A stretch of 64,000 nt of DNA from Gimesia aquarii (GCF_007748175.1 NZ_CP037422.1:1900528-1964527); one strand, 5' to 3'. Positions 46,036-55,855 are shown, counted from the stretch's first letter. Notes: generated by a model not told the origin, from the letters alone. A program made the numbers and translations.

Positions 46036-46073
46036 CTTTCCTGTTCTGTTTTGCGAACAGGGAAGGGTTTTTT
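46036..46073 (+). terminator. Intrinsic terminator
   Basis: CTTTCCTGTTC (46036-46046) pairs with GAACAGGGAAGG (46055-46066), allowing one G-T, followed by six T residues. It lies 27 bp after the stop of the propeller-like gene. Confidence 0.85.
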
Positions 46074-46111
46074 CGCTGTTTAATATCAGATTTTCAAAAA
46101 CAGTCAGCGCT

Positions 46112-47311
46112 ATGATCAAACCACACCAACAAATCGTAGAGAGGCATCGCAGGCAGTTTTTGGCCGTACTTTTGATTTGCTGTTGGGGACTCCCGACAGA
46201 GATTCATGCGAGTAAACCGGTTGAACCATTCACATTAAAGATCACTGCAAATCCCAAAGACCCACGACAGTGTCTGGTTGTTGTCACAGCAAATCAACCC
46301 GAGTTCTGGAGTTCTCTCAAACAAGCTGATGAAGAAAAGCTTCATGAGGTGCTGACATTCAAGTTGCAAAAACAGTCCGGACAAAATATTCCAGCAATGC
46401 TGGGACGTTATCGCATTAAAACAAACCGTCTGGAATTCGAGCCAGCGTTTCCCTTAGTCCGAGGGACTCGCTATCAAGCAATCTTCGATCCAAAACCGTT
46501 AGAGTTATCTGCAAAAACGAAGGCAAAATTACTTCAAGCCGAATATTATATTCCATTACCCAATCTCAAGCCTCCCCGTGTGCTGGCGATTTACCCTTCG
46601 GGAAAGAGGCTCCCCGCGAATCACTTAAAATTTTACATTCAATTCTCCGAGCCGATGCAGCAGGGAGAGATCTTTGATTATTTTTCTCTGTTCAACAAAA
46701 CTCAAAACAAACAAGTCCCCCGCCCATTTCGCCATACCGAACTCTGGTCTCCCGATGGTAAACAGTTAACACTCTGGTTCCATCCGGGGAGACAGAAGGC
46801 AGGAGTCAATCTGAACGTCGAACTGGGTGCGATTCTGAATGAGGGAGACGAGTACGAATTGAAAATCGACCCAAAGTGGGCCTCATTATCGGGGCACGCA
46901 CTGGGAACACCCGTTTCGAAACCATTCTCAGCAGTCGCCATCGATGAACGTCAGCCATTCGTGAAGGACTGGAAATTAAGCGTTCCCCTCAAAGGAACAC
47001 GAAAGCCACTGATCTGTGAACTGGGCGAACCTCTGGACTACGTACTACTCAAAGATCAGATGAAAGTGCAGACAGAGCAGGGGGCTATTGTCAAAGGACA
47101 GATTCAACTCGGTCAACATGAGTCCGTTTGGCGATTCATACCAGACAGCCCGTGGCAGACAGGTCACTATCGATTGGTTGCAGGAACCGTGCTCGAAGAT
47201 CTGGCAGGAAATAGCATCGAACGTCCTTTTGCCATTGATTTATCGAAAAGAAAATCGAACACTCCGAATGCGAGTGAATCTCGCTTTCTGGAGTTTGCAA
47301 TCACTGATTAA
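46112..47311 (+). CDS. Exported Ig-like domain protein
   Basis: A 399-residue exported protein with a signal region (FLAVLLICCWGLPTEIHA). The repeated layout, FTLKITANPKDPRQCLVVVT, then LAIYPSGKRLPANHLKFYIQFSEPM and later DSPWQTGHYRLVAGTVLEDLAGN, fits tandem bacterial Ig-like (BIG-type) domains, which bear substrate-binding or adhesion roles in secreted proteins. No enzymatic motif. It converges with the DUF1501 gene; the two stop codons overlap in TTAA (47308-47311). Confidence 0.7.
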   Translation: MIKPHQQIVERHRRQFLAVLLICCWGLPTEIHASKPVEPFTLKITANPKDPRQCLVVVTANQPEFWSSLKQADEEKLHEVLTFKLQKQSGQNIPAMLGRYRIKTNRLEFEPAFPLVRGTRYQAIFDPKPLELSAKTKAKLLQAEYYIPLPNLKPPRVLAIYPSGKRLPANHLKFYIQFSEPMQQGEIFDYFSLFNKTQNKQVPRPFRHTELWSPDGKQLTLWFHPGRQKAGVNLNVELGAILNEGDEYELKIDPKWASLSGHALGTPVSKPFSAVAIDERQPFVKDWKLSVPLKGTRKPLICELGEPLDYVLLKDQMKVQTEQGAIVKGQIQLGQHESVWRFIPDSPWQTGHYRLVAGTVLEDLAGNSIERPFAIDLSKRKSNTPNASESRFLEFAITD

Positions 47312-48717
47312 CCAAGTTCCGCAATCGGACCAGCAGGACCATCGACCAATGGTGTAGGACGTCCACCCGGTTTGATCCAGTGACCGTAAGGATCGATGCC
47401 CAATTTTTTGAATACGGTAGCACCGAGGTCTCCCGGGCCTAATCGTCGCTCTGCAATTTCGCCACCGCGTCGATCTGTGGCACCAATGACTTGTCCGCCG
47501 GGAACACCTGCACCGGCTGCCAACATCGACATCACCGGAGTCCAGTGACCACGGCCATTGGTTTTGGTCATGACCGGACCACGGCCAAATTCACCAAGTA
47601 CCAGCACTAGCGTCGAATCGAGCAGCCCTCGTTCATCAAGGTCACTGACCAAAGTGGTGATCCCATGGTCGAGAACCGGCAACATGGGCTTGAGACCTTT
47701 CTCAATGCCACCCCATTTCACTTCATCACCATGATGATCCCAGTGCCCCCAGGCATCACTCATCGTAATGAAAGTCACACCCGATTCAACAAGCCGGCGC
47801 GCCAGTAACGACTTCTGTCCAAAAGAGTGGCTACCATATTTTTCTCGAAGCTTCTGTGGTTCGCGGTTCAGGTCAAATGCTTTCGCAACTTTTCCTGACA
47901 ACACCATATCGTAAGCTTCCTGCACGTAACGATCCTGCAATGAAAGTTCAGTCGAGAGATCCGCATGCTTTCGGAGCTGATCAAACTGGCGACGTAATTC
48001 GTTACGGTCATTCAAGCGGGAAGTTTGAACTCCGGCAGGCATGCCAAACTTACCCGCGGATTTCACGCCATCCAATGGTTCATAACGATGCCCCAAATGA
48101 CCGGCACCGTAAATATCGGATTTCATGCTGTCAGCCAGTGCCACAAAGCCTGGCATACCAGGTACGTTTGGTCCACGGAATTTGGCAGCCACAGATCCCA
48201 TCGAAGGATAACCTCCGCCATCGCGATTGTCGTTCGTTCGACGTGACTTGGGATTCGCAGCCTGGAAAGTCGTTGGTGTGTGATTGCTGGCCGTGGCATC
48301 CATAGAACGAATGATGGCAAACTTATCCATCATCGCTGCCTGCTTCGGCATATGCTCACAAATATCAATTCCGTTGATCGAGGTGGAAATGGAATTAAAA
48401 GGACCACGAATTTCTTTAGGAGCTTGCGGTTTTAAATCCCAGGTATCCAGTTGGCTGGGCCCACCAGAAAGCCAAATCAGAATCACTGACTTGGCTTGTA
48501 CCTTCTGATCTACTTTCGCTTCGGGAGACGCCAGCGCCTGTTGCTTAAGAAGTTGAGGAACAGACAGCCCGGCAATTCCGGCCATGCCCATTTGAAGAAA
48601 CCAACGCCGACTCCCCACGTGAACCAGATCGCTACCCGGTGCGAAATGAGAAAATGAGCTTCCACCGGCGTGATGAAGTTGGTGTGGATTGTTTGGGAAA
48701 CTGGTTGGTTGAGACAT
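47308..48717 (-). CDS. DUF1501 family protein
   Basis: A 469-residue DUF1501 protein, paralogous to that at 40260. Matching pieces are RRWFLQMGMAGIAGLS (divergent Tat-like signal), KSVILIWLSGGPSQLDTW, GMPGFVALADSM, KSLLARRLVESGVTFITMSD and DSTLVLVLGEFGRGPVMTK. Unlike the first it has no DUF1549/1553 gene beside it, so the cytochrome-like partner must lie elsewhere. The final residues overlap the Ig-like gene's stop. Secreted, function unassigned. Confidence 0.92.
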   Translation of the reverse strand: MSQPTSFPNNPHQLHHAGGSSFSHFAPGSDLVHVGSRRWFLQMGMAGIAGLSVPQLLKQQALASPEAKVDQKVQAKSVILIWLSGGPSQLDTWDLKPQAPKEIRGPFNSISTSINGIDICEHMPKQAAMMDKFAIIRSMDATASNHTPTTFQAANPKSRRTNDNRDGGGYPSMGSVAAKFRGPNVPGMPGFVALADSMKSDIYGAGHLGHRYEPLDGVKSAGKFGMPAGVQTSRLNDRNELRRQFDQLRKHADLSTELSLQDRYVQEAYDMVLSGKVAKAFDLNREPQKLREKYGSHSFGQKSLLARRLVESGVTFITMSDAWGHWDHHGDEVKWGGIEKGLKPMLPVLDHGITTLVSDLDERGLLDSTLVLVLGEFGRGPVMTKTNGRGHWTPVMSMLAAGAGVPGGQVIGATDRRGGEIAERRLGPGDLGATVFKKLGIDPYGHWIKPGGRPTPLVDGPAGPIAELG

Positions 48718-49027
48718 CCGAACTCTCCCATATCTAAAATCGATGGTCGATTATTAATTAGGATTAGATAAAAAATGGTCTCACATTAAAAACGGCTGAT
48801 TTCGACTGAGACAGTTCTTTATTTAGTACCTATGTGGCGAGTAACTTAGGCAGGAAACTTTATATATTAGGATATACAAATATGATCGGAAAGAACAACC
48901 GGAACTCCGCAAGTATTTATTGAAAAACAGATTAAAATGAACAATTGAACACATTTCTGTCGTGTATAACACACATAATCTATTTATCTATTTTTCATCC
49001 ACAAGTTTGAGTCAATAGTTTTTCAGA
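48718..49027. other. Intergenic region without a gene
   Basis: About 310 bp of AT-rich sequence between the DUF1501 gene start and the amidohydrolase stop. It should carry the promoter of the DUF1501 gene. Nothing else is supported. Confidence 0.4.
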
Positions 49028-49996
49028 CTAAGTCAACTTGAGAAGTTTAATGGCGTTTTCACGATAGATTTTAGAACGAACATCAGCAGGAAGTTCTATT
49101 TTCTGGAAGAGTTCGAACTGAGGAACATGTTGCCCGGGGGCCAGATAATCGGTTCCGAACAGTATGCGATCCTGTCGGCGAATCAAGAATTTCGTACCGA
49201 ATTCGAGATCACGTGAAATGGAATTGGCGCCGGAACCAGCAGAAAGATCACCGTAGAGATTTGGATAGCGGCTCATTAAGTCATCGATGGCACCTCCCGG
49301 TTTGACTTTGGACTTAGGATAGCCACCCAACTCCTGCTGAGTGAGGCCACCGGAAATGGAAGCCCACCAGCCAGGGCCATGTCCAATGAAATTTAACTCG
49401 GGAAATGTCTTGAGTGCATTTTCCAAACGCTTGAGGCCAGGAACATCCTTGCCACGAATGTTATCGATGTGAAATAGCAAAGGAATACCTACTTCCTGAC
49501 ATGCTTCATAGACCCGCATCATCAGAGGATCATCGAAATTCAGACCGACTTTATGTTCGCCAAATCCTTTCGCCCCTTGATCTACCCAACGTTGGAGCAT
49601 ATTCACTAAAGATTTGACACTCCCGGCATGAGTCGTTCGCGGGTCGACCGAGCAAAAGGGAATCAACCGATCGGGATATGCTTTGGCGGCTGCCAATGCC
49701 GACTCGGTCGTTTGCAGATACATGGTTGATTCTGGTGAAGTCAGTGGCAGCACAACGGATTTTTCGACCTGAAACTGATCCATCCATTTCAGCAAACCTT
49801 CCACGGAGAGATTCTTTTTAGGATCGGTATACGTACCAATATGCGTGTGCATATCAATGAAGCCCGTACCTGCTTCAATTTTCGGTTCTGCTGCGAGAGC
49901 TTTTTTGGTTGCCCATTGTCCGGTCACACAGCCGAGTCCAGCGAGCGCAAGTGATTTGGAAAATTCACGGCGGGATAGATTCATGGTTGATTCCAA
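49028..49996 (-). CDS. Tat-exported amidohydrolase-family protein
   Basis: A 322-residue TIM-barrel hydrolase of the amidohydrolase-2 superfamily. The Tat signal is NLSRREFSKSLALAGLG. Metal ligands are in GFIDMHTHIGTY (H-x-H), PLLFHIDNIRG, LNFIGHGPGWW and ILFGTDYLAP (closing Asp). These enzymes decarboxylate or hydrolyse small carbon-oxygen or carbon-nitrogen compounds. It lies 85 bp downstream of the sulfatase gene on the same strand and may be co-transcribed. Substrate unknown. Confidence 0.9.
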   Translation of the reverse strand: MESTMNLSRREFSKSLALAGLGCVTGQWATKKALAAEPKIEAGTGFIDMHTHIGTYTDPKKNLSVEGLLKWMDQFQVEKSVVLPLTSPESTMYLQTTESALAAAKAYPDRLIPFCSVDPRTTHAGSVKSLVNMLQRWVDQGAKGFGEHKVGLNFDDPLMMRVYEACQEVGIPLLFHIDNIRGKDVPGLKRLENALKTFPELNFIGHGPGWWASISGGLTQQELGGYPKSKVKPGGAIDDLMSRYPNLYGDLSAGSGANSISRDLEFGTKFLIRRQDRILFGTDYLAPGQHVPQFELFQKIELPADVRSKIYRENAIKLLKLT

Positions 49997-50081
49997 TTTC
50001 TATTCGGTATCAGTTTGGTTCGAGTCGTCTCATTTTATTCAATTCAACATAGTCGGGAATTACAAGTGGGCAAACCCGTTT

Positions 50082-51557
50082 TTACCTGGGAACGCGCCTT
50101 CGATTTTCGAATTTGATCTGCTTGACCCCTTTTGGTTTCTGGCTTGCGTGTTGAATTCGTGCCTGTAATATTTGGGATAATTCGTCCCGCAACTGCTTTG
50201 TTTCAGGATCATTTGCCAGATTTTTCATTTCAGCGGGATCCGTATTGTGGTCATAGAGTTCTACTCCTTCTTTGCCTGCCTCTCCCCATTCCGTATAGCG
50301 GTAGCTCGGCGTACGGATGCTGTAACCGTTTGCATATTGTGTCAAAGCGGTTTTACGAGAAGACGTTGTGGCATCTTTCAAAGTTGGTACCTGACTGACC
50401 CCGGAAATCGAAGCCGGTGCTTTCAAGCCACATAGTTCTGCCAGCGTCGGATAGAAATCAACCATTTCAGCAGGAGAAACCGCAGTTTGTCCTTTGGCTA
50501 AGACTCCGGGACCGGCAATAATCAAAGGCACATGAGCGGCATTTTCAAACAACGTCGTTTTCTGCCAATATCCGTGTTCTCCCATATGGTAACCATGGTC
50601 GGAGGTGAAAACGACAATCGTATTCTCATCAAGGCCTGTCTCTTTAAGAGCCGCGAGAATATGGCCGATCTGTGCGTCAGCGAAAGTAATCGAAGCGTAG
50701 TAGGCCTGAATGGCCTGGCGCGCTAATTTGTCAGGCAGATTCACCTGATTTTTTTTGCGCAACAAACTCTTACGGGCAGGTGGAGGAATCGTATCAAGGT
50801 ATCCCTTGGGAACTTGGGGAACGTTGATTTTTTCAGTAGGATACATTTCGAAATAGTTCTTCGGAGCTACGTAAGGAGTATGTGGTCGAAACAATCCGAC
50901 AGCCATGAAAAAGGGAGTCTTCTGGGCGGCATGTTTTTTGAGTTGCTGAATGGCAATCTTGGCAGCGATACCATCGGTCTGTTCTGCATCGGTCCCCTCA
51001 GCAGCCAGCCAACTTAAGGTTCCACCAAAGCTGCCGGGAGTCAGACTGAAAATTTTGTCTTCATCATCAACATCACGGCCACGGGGATTGAAAGTCTGAT
51101 TCCAGGAATAAGGGTCATCGTGCCCACTGGTTCCGATGTGTTTGGGAACATTATAGTGGTAAATTTTCCCCACACGTGTCGCGAAGTATCCATGATTGCG
51201 AAACATTTGCGACATCGTCTGGACGTTGGGAACATGTTCTCGAATGTAGATGGCATTACGATGAATCAAAGTCTGATCAGGATAGAGGCCCGTCATAAAA
51301 GAAGCGCGGCTCGGTCCACATAAGGGAAACTGACAATATGCGTTCTGAAATCGAACGCCTTGCTTTGCCAGTTGGTCAATATTAGGAGACTTCACTTGAG
51401 GATGACCATAACAGCCAAGGTCACAATTCAAATCGTCACAAATTAGAAACAGGACATTGGGCTTTGTCTCTGCTGCTGGCGTAATCTGAGAGGTGCACAG
51501 AAAAAATAACGCGAGGCAAGATGCACATGTGATAAATCGACCAAGACTGCGAATCAT
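50082..51557 (-). CDS. Secreted sulfatase, iduronate-sulfatase-like
   Basis: A 491-residue sulfatase with signal peptide (FITCASCLALFFLCTSQITPA). Site motifs are LFLICDDLNCDLGCYGHPQV, the formylglycine site CGPSRASFMTGL, VGKIYHYN, RPHTPYVAP, and DHGYHMGEHGYWQKT. The CDDLN opening and KIYH motif are typical of iduronate-2-sulfatase-like (S1_7) enzymes, distinct from the other three in this window. The FGly site takes C-G-P-S-R, fully compatible with modification by FGE. First gene of a probable operon with the amidohydrolase gene. Confidence 0.95.
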   Translation of the reverse strand: MIRSLGRFITCASCLALFFLCTSQITPAAETKPNVLFLICDDLNCDLGCYGHPQVKSPNIDQLAKQGVRFQNAYCQFPLCGPSRASFMTGLYPDQTLIHRNAIYIREHVPNVQTMSQMFRNHGYFATRVGKIYHYNVPKHIGTSGHDDPYSWNQTFNPRGRDVDDEDKIFSLTPGSFGGTLSWLAAEGTDAEQTDGIAAKIAIQQLKKHAAQKTPFFMAVGLFRPHTPYVAPKNYFEMYPTEKINVPQVPKGYLDTIPPPARKSLLRKKNQVNLPDKLARQAIQAYYASITFADAQIGHILAALKETGLDENTIVVFTSDHGYHMGEHGYWQKTTLFENAAHVPLIIAGPGVLAKGQTAVSPAEMVDFYPTLAELCGLKAPASISGVSQVPTLKDATTSSRKTALTQYANGYSIRTPSYRYTEWGEAGKEGVELYDHNTDPAEMKNLANDPETKQLRDELSQILQARIQHASQKPKGVKQIKFENRRRVPR

Positions 51558-51690
51558 TAATCATCTCCATTGAGGCTAAGGGAATCTCAAACTGATATCT
51601 CAATCCATCCTAGCAGAGACTTGACCCTATTTCAGTAAAGAATCCTGGTCGTAGTGAGAGTTTTTCAACAACCGGCTGAACAGCCGCAAA

Positions 51691-52110
51691 TTAGTGATGG
51701 GCTTTTGAAATGAAGGCTTCCATCACACTCAAAGTTTCAGGGCTGACATGGTGTTCAATGCCTTCCGTATCGGTGGCTGCAGTTTCTTCAGTCACACCAA
51801 GCGCAATCAAAAAACTGAGGACAATTTCATGGCGACGCCGGGAATTTTTCGCCAGCTTTGCTCCCTGGCTGGTTAATTCTACTGGACTGTAAGGCTCAGT
51901 CGTGACATAACCATCCCGCTGCAGACGAGCCACCGTTCGATTCACGGTGACGTGACTCACGGCAAAATGCTCGGCAAGATCTTTCACCCGGCAGACGTCC
52001 TGCTCTTCGAGGATTTCCGCAATCGCTTCGACATAATCCTCGGCAATTTCCGTGGCATGATCGACACGTGTGCGTTCGTGCTGATTCTTCGGTTTTTGCT
52101 TTTTTGCCAT
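51691..52110 (-). CDS. mntR: DtxR-family regulator, MntR type
   Basis: A 139-residue metal-dependent repressor from ATG at 52110 (the frame opens seven codons earlier). The winged helix is DVCRVKDLAEHFAVSHVTVN followed by RLQRDGYV. The dimerisation/metal part contains RRRHEIVLSFLIALGV and DTEGIEHHVSPET, the E/H residues of the DtxR/MntR metal site. The typical C-terminal SH3-like domain is absent, as in MntR. Controls manganese homeostasis genes, not found nearby. Confidence 0.88.
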   Translation of the reverse strand: MAKKQKPKNQHERTRVDHATEIAEDYVEAIAEILEEQDVCRVKDLAEHFAVSHVTVNRTVARLQRDGYVTTEPYSPVELTSQGAKLAKNSRRRHEIVLSFLIALGVTEETAATDTEGIEHHVSPETLSVMEAFISKAHH

Positions 52111-52360
52111 CCTGAATCGCCTTAATATCATTGATTATATGCGGGGCAATATCATAACGTCATTTCTGGTCATTTTACAGTCCAGACGATTGGGATTACG
52201 CGTGACAGAAACAAACCATCTGTTTTCATTCAGGAATGTCCAATCATATGACATTAAAAACTGCTACAATGTGATTTAAAACAATATTCAACCTCCATCC
52301 CAGTCCGCAAAAGGGTGGCTAACTCGTAATAAGTTGAACTCATATAAGACAAAGAAATCC

Positions 52361-52894
52361 ATGCGACAAAGCATCATCAGCCAGACTGAGCGCCTTCTTA
52401 TTAGGCCATTTGAGATGTCGGATGTTACAGCGGCTTGCCGGATTCTATGCGATCCAGAGGTCATGAAGTTCAGCAGTGGAGTGAAGACTCCGGATGATGT
52501 GAAGAGGTGGACAGAGAATCGCATTGATGAATACTCCCAACTCGGTTTTGGGATCTGGGCCATCGTGTTGAAAAAGACAAATCGCATGATCGGCTATTGT
52601 GGCTTGTCAGAATTTCCGGACATTGAAGGTCAAGAGGAAATTGAAATCGGTTTTCGTTTCGAACCATGTTTCTGGTCACAAGGCTATGCGACGGAAGCCG
52701 CAATCGCTGTGCGAGATTATGCGTTCGATATGCTTTCCCTCACTCGAATCATCGCATTGGTCGACCCTGGCAACACAGCCTCGATTCGGGTGATTGAGAA
52801 AATCGGGATGACCTACGAGAAAGATGTCATGCTGCCCGATTATGATTATCCAGATCGACTGTATGCGTTGCATCCACAAAGAGGAGAGCAATAA
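52361..52894 (+). CDS. GNAT family N-acetyltransferase (RimJ/RimL-like)
   Basis: A 177-residue acetyltransferase from ATG at 52361; an upstream TTG at 52334 is less likely. Key motifs are TERLLIRPFEMSD, FGIWAIVLKKTNRMIGYCGL, and SQGYATEAAIAVRDYAF (acetyl-CoA site), with NTASIRVIEKIGM afterwards. The family acetylates ribosomal proteins or small amines including aminoglycosides. First gene of the second accessory stretch. Confidence 0.93.
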   Translation: MRQSIISQTERLLIRPFEMSDVTAACRILCDPEVMKFSSGVKTPDDVKRWTENRIDEYSQLGFGIWAIVLKKTNRMIGYCGLSEFPDIEGQEEIEIGFRFEPCFWSQGYATEAAIAVRDYAFDMLSLTRIIALVDPGNTASIRVIEKIGMTYEKDVMLPDYDYPDRLYALHPQRGEQ

Positions 52895-53032
52895 CGACTT
52901 CTCAGATACAACGTGAAGATTCTGATCACAAAGATTCGACAACCGAGCCACGAGTTGCTACGATTTTATTTCAACCCAACACGTTATTGTAAGTCGATCC
53001 GTAAGCTTATTCTGAATCAGGGAGACAGGAAC

Positions 53033-53935
53033 ATGAGACGAATTTTTTCCACTGGCCTCATTTTCATTTTATTGTCACACACGGCTTATTCGGAAGAGAT
53101 CAATGAAGCAACGAGCACTGCACTTTATAATCTGAATCGTGACTTCATTAATGCTCACACGGTCGCTAGAAAGTTAGATCTCGCTTCTGGCGGGCCGATC
53201 ATTTTACTACGCGATGGAAAACTCGTCCTGGTCCGCAACAATTCGGAAACCACATCCGAAATGCTTCTTCCCAGGTACGATACATTAAAAGTCTTTGCAC
53301 ATATGCCTGTCGCGATCTACCTCATGCTCGGCCCCCCCGGGGCCGGCAAGCTCGACGCTCAACGCCTTCGACAACTAACTGAATATCGCGGGCGAATCGA
53401 CCGGGTCGAAAAACAGATTGATCATATTGGTCTGGAAGGTGCAAACCTCAAACGGCAGAAACAGCTCCTGGCTGATTCGAAGCAGTTCCTGGAAAAGGTG
53501 ATTCAACAACAGCAGTTCAGCACCGAAGAGCTGCATACTTTCACGCGGAGCATGCTGCCCATGATTAAAGCGAATATTGCAGGAGCAGCGGCAAGCCAAC
53601 TCGATGCAATGCACCGGCAGGTCATGGCCTGGAAAAAAGAAATGACGCCCGAAGAATGGCAGAAACTGCGCGTCTCAGTGAAGGGTGCCGTGCTGGCCCG
53701 CAAAGACAATCTTGCCATGCAGTACTTTGAACACCTGCTGCACATTAAAGGGAATGGGATGCGGCTCCTTTATATGGAGCGTTATGTGCCTCCCACACCG
53801 ATGCTAACCTTGCTGGCCACCCGCTCCGTCGATCGGGGAATCAGCATCGCCTTTTTCGACAATCCCGACCGAATGTTCCGCGACGTACTGGCAGACGCCG
53901 CAGCGGCGCACATTAAAAAAATGAAATTCGATTAG
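53033..53935 (+). CDS. Exported protein of unknown function
   Basis: A 300-residue exported protein from ATG at 53033 with GGAGACAGGA upstream; upstream in-frame sequence to 52913 has no coding look. The signal is STGLIFILLSHTAYS. The segment after RDGKLVLVRNN holds a long amphipathic helix pair (RGRIDRVEKQIDHIGLEGAN onward) that suggests coiled-coil dimerisation. LGPPGAGKL resembles a P-loop, but lacks the Ser/Thr and any other NTPase motif. GC is visibly higher than in neighbours (runs such as GGCCCCCCCGGGGCC), so it may be of different origin. Unrecognised. Confidence 0.65.
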   Translation: MRRIFSTGLIFILLSHTAYSEEINEATSTALYNLNRDFINAHTVARKLDLASGGPIILLRDGKLVLVRNNSETTSEMLLPRYDTLKVFAHMPVAIYLMLGPPGAGKLDAQRLRQLTEYRGRIDRVEKQIDHIGLEGANLKRQKQLLADSKQFLEKVIQQQQFSTEELHTFTRSMLPMIKANIAGAAASQLDAMHRQVMAWKKEMTPEEWQKLRVSVKGAVLARKDNLAMQYFEHLLHIKGNGMRLLYMERYVPPTPMLTLLATRSVDRGISIAFFDNPDRMFRDVLADAAAAHIKKMKFD

Positions 53936-54018
53936 ACTACTGATGTGGGACGTAGCTTCATTAATCACTTATACCTTACAAGCTGTAACAATTTCATTTA
54001 CACAATTTACCGCCTGCA

Positions 54019-54032
54019 GGTGATAGGCAGAA
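54019..54032 (+). repeat. Upstream motif copy A (GGTGATAGGCAGAA)
   Basis: GGTGATAGGCAGAA lies 29 bp ahead of the DUF2071 start. A near-identical copy, GGTAATAGGCAGAA, sits at 56972-56985 ahead of the gene at 57034, and the similarity continues a few bases on each side. See the other copy and the finding on cassette-like boundaries. Confidence 0.45.
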
Positions 54033-54061
54033 GCGGCGTATAAACAAGTTAAACCGACGAA

Positions 54062-54868
54062 ATGAACAAAATCGAGACGTTAGCATTTAGCGATGGCTTG
54101 CTTTCTCGCAAGCCTCCAACAGGCATTGATGTCGACACGACGCTCGCGCACTTCGCCATCATTACCTGCCTCGTGAATCCCGATGCGGTTCGGCAGCAGA
54201 TCCATCCACGTTTCCATCTTGATCTCATCAAAGTGGATGGCCGTGAATGGGCGCTGCTTTCTGTTGTTCCTTTTGTTGATCAGGACTTTCGCTTTTCCAA
54301 AATCTCTTGGCCGAAGTGGCGATTTGGGCAGACGAACTATCGTATTTACGTAACTGATTCCGAAACAGGTGCGCATGTTGCCTGGTTCATCGGCACTTCT
54401 CTTGATTCCTGGACCGTTTCAGTGCCTCGACATCTGTGGAAACTGCCATGGCATCGAGCCAATATCCAATTCGATTGTGAATTCGATACTTCTGCGAAAC
54501 GCTACACGACCTACCGAATGCAAACGACCAATAGCTGGGCCGATGCGCACGTTGAACTCACTGATACAGGGAATCCACCAACGGAACTCAAAGGCTTCGA
54601 CAACCTGGAATCGGGCTTGGTTTTGTTGACTCATCCGCGAATGGGTTACTACTTTCGTCGAGATGGCAAACTTGGCTCATACGCAATTTGGCATGACCGG
54701 CTTCAAACAACTGTCGGCAACGTCCTGACAGCACGCTTCGACCTACTCGATCGTCTTGGGATAGTCGAACGTGGTAAGATATTTAACGTTCATAGCGTCC
54801 TCATCCAAAACCGAACAGAATTCACAATTTACTTACCACCTCGCATCGTGGAATCACCGGCCTTATAA
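54062..54868 (+). CDS. DUF2071 (YqjF-like) family protein
   Basis: A 268-residue protein of the DUF2071 family, beta-barrel proteins related to the acetoacetate decarboxylase fold. Recognisable portions are WALLSVVPFVDQDFRF, FGQTNYRIYV, VAWFIGTSLDSW and LTHPRMGYYFRRDGKLG, which follow the family pattern. Function unassigned in most bacteria. Preceded 29 bp upstream by a repeated motif (54019). Cytoplasmic. Confidence 0.8.
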   Translation: MNKIETLAFSDGLLSRKPPTGIDVDTTLAHFAIITCLVNPDAVRQQIHPRFHLDLIKVDGREWALLSVVPFVDQDFRFSKISWPKWRFGQTNYRIYVTDSETGAHVAWFIGTSLDSWTVSVPRHLWKLPWHRANIQFDCEFDTSAKRYTTYRMQTTNSWADAHVELTDTGNPPTELKGFDNLESGLVLLTHPRMGYYFRRDGKLGSYAIWHDRLQTTVGNVLTARFDLLDRLGIVERGKIFNVHSVLIQNRTEFTIYLPPRIVESPAL

Positions 54869-54958
54869 TTATCGGATACTAGCAAATCGTAAATACTAAG
54901 TTGCTTTACTCACAATCCAAATCATGGCCGATTGATCTAAATAATTACTTGCTCCGCA

Positions 54959-55828
54959 TCATGAATGAGCATCAGTAGATGCGTACCAGCCTGTGATTGA
55001 TGTGATCCGGTTTCGCAGCACGTAGAATCTCAATCGCCAGCGCCCAAACATGATTGCCACCTTAGTAAGTATTAACATTCCTAGCATCGCTAAACGGAAT
55101 GGAAACACATATGGCGAAGATGGCAAACTGCCCAGGTCAGCATATCGCATCGCTGCTTTTAAAGTCAGTGCTAAAGCTTGATTTGGTGATATGTGCGCTG
55201 TCAGAAAACTTGGCAGTCCGTCCCTGGTGTCTTTTGCAAAGTCGAGGACATCGTCGATGATCTGGCAAAGCATTACAATTCGGTATAACATTTCGAGATC
55301 TTCGTCGCAGTGTGTCGCCTGGATGCCGTCTTCAATAGTCAAGTTGTTGAGTGCCGTCGCAGCGACCATTCCCAACGACAGCCGGATGACCGATTCCCGA
55401 TATGTTCGAATCTTCTTAGGCTGTAAACTATCACCACTCAACGACGGGCGTCGATTCTCAAGATAGCGCAACCGACTCATGTATTCATCGATCGCCACGT
55501 TAGCTTCAGCCCTTTCGAGTAGCCACCGGGTTACTCGATATTCCTGACGAGAGAAACCATTCTTATCGAAGAAATCATTCGCACTCGCGCCGAAATCGAG
55601 TAGCAACGCGAGGTTTTGTAACTTGTCTGACGGCATTCGCCGCGCATATCGAAGTACGTGAACGGTATCGAATGCCATCATACAGAAGACGCGGAGCGGA
55701 GTTCTTGGCCGACGGGAAATAAAAAACGGTAACCCGCGAAAAAAACTGATCATGGCAACCAGACTGGATGCGAGATGACCTGGCTGTGGCTCGGCCTTTT
55801 CAAAGTCATAATTGATTGGAGAAATCAT
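54959..55828 (-). CDS. Class I isoprenoid-synthase-like protein
   Basis: A 289-residue all-alpha protein. The second Asp-rich motif of isoprenoid synthases is present as MLCQIIDDVLDFAKDTRD, where the DDxxD binds metal-diphosphate. The first motif is uncertain: the likely site, LLDFGASANDFFD, has ND/FD acids rather than a clean DDxxD. Hydrophobic stretches near both ends suggest membrane association. The neighbour 28 bp downstream in transcription is 55856? The order on the minus strand is the metallophosphoesterase first, then this gene. Product could be a prenyl or squalene/phytoene-type synthase or a degenerate relative. Confidence 0.6.
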   Translation of the reverse strand: MISPINYDFEKAEPQPGHLASSLVAMISFFRGLPFFISRRPRTPLRVFCMMAFDTVHVLRYARRMPSDKLQNLALLLDFGASANDFFDKNGFSRQEYRVTRWLLERAEANVAIDEYMSRLRYLENRRPSLSGDSLQPKKIRTYRESVIRLSLGMVAATALNNLTIEDGIQATHCDEDLEMLYRIVMLCQIIDDVLDFAKDTRDGLPSFLTAHISPNQALALTLKAAMRYADLGSLPSSPYVFPFRLAMLGMLILTKVAIMFGRWRLRFYVLRNRITSITGWYASTDAHS

Positions 55829-55855
55829 AGGCTTGTCTTTTCCTCCACTTCCATG

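Noticed and set aside
53320..53350. P-loop-like GPPGAGK in the exported protein
   Set aside because: The following residue is Leu rather than Ser/Thr, no Walker B or other NTPase motif follows, and the protein is exported.
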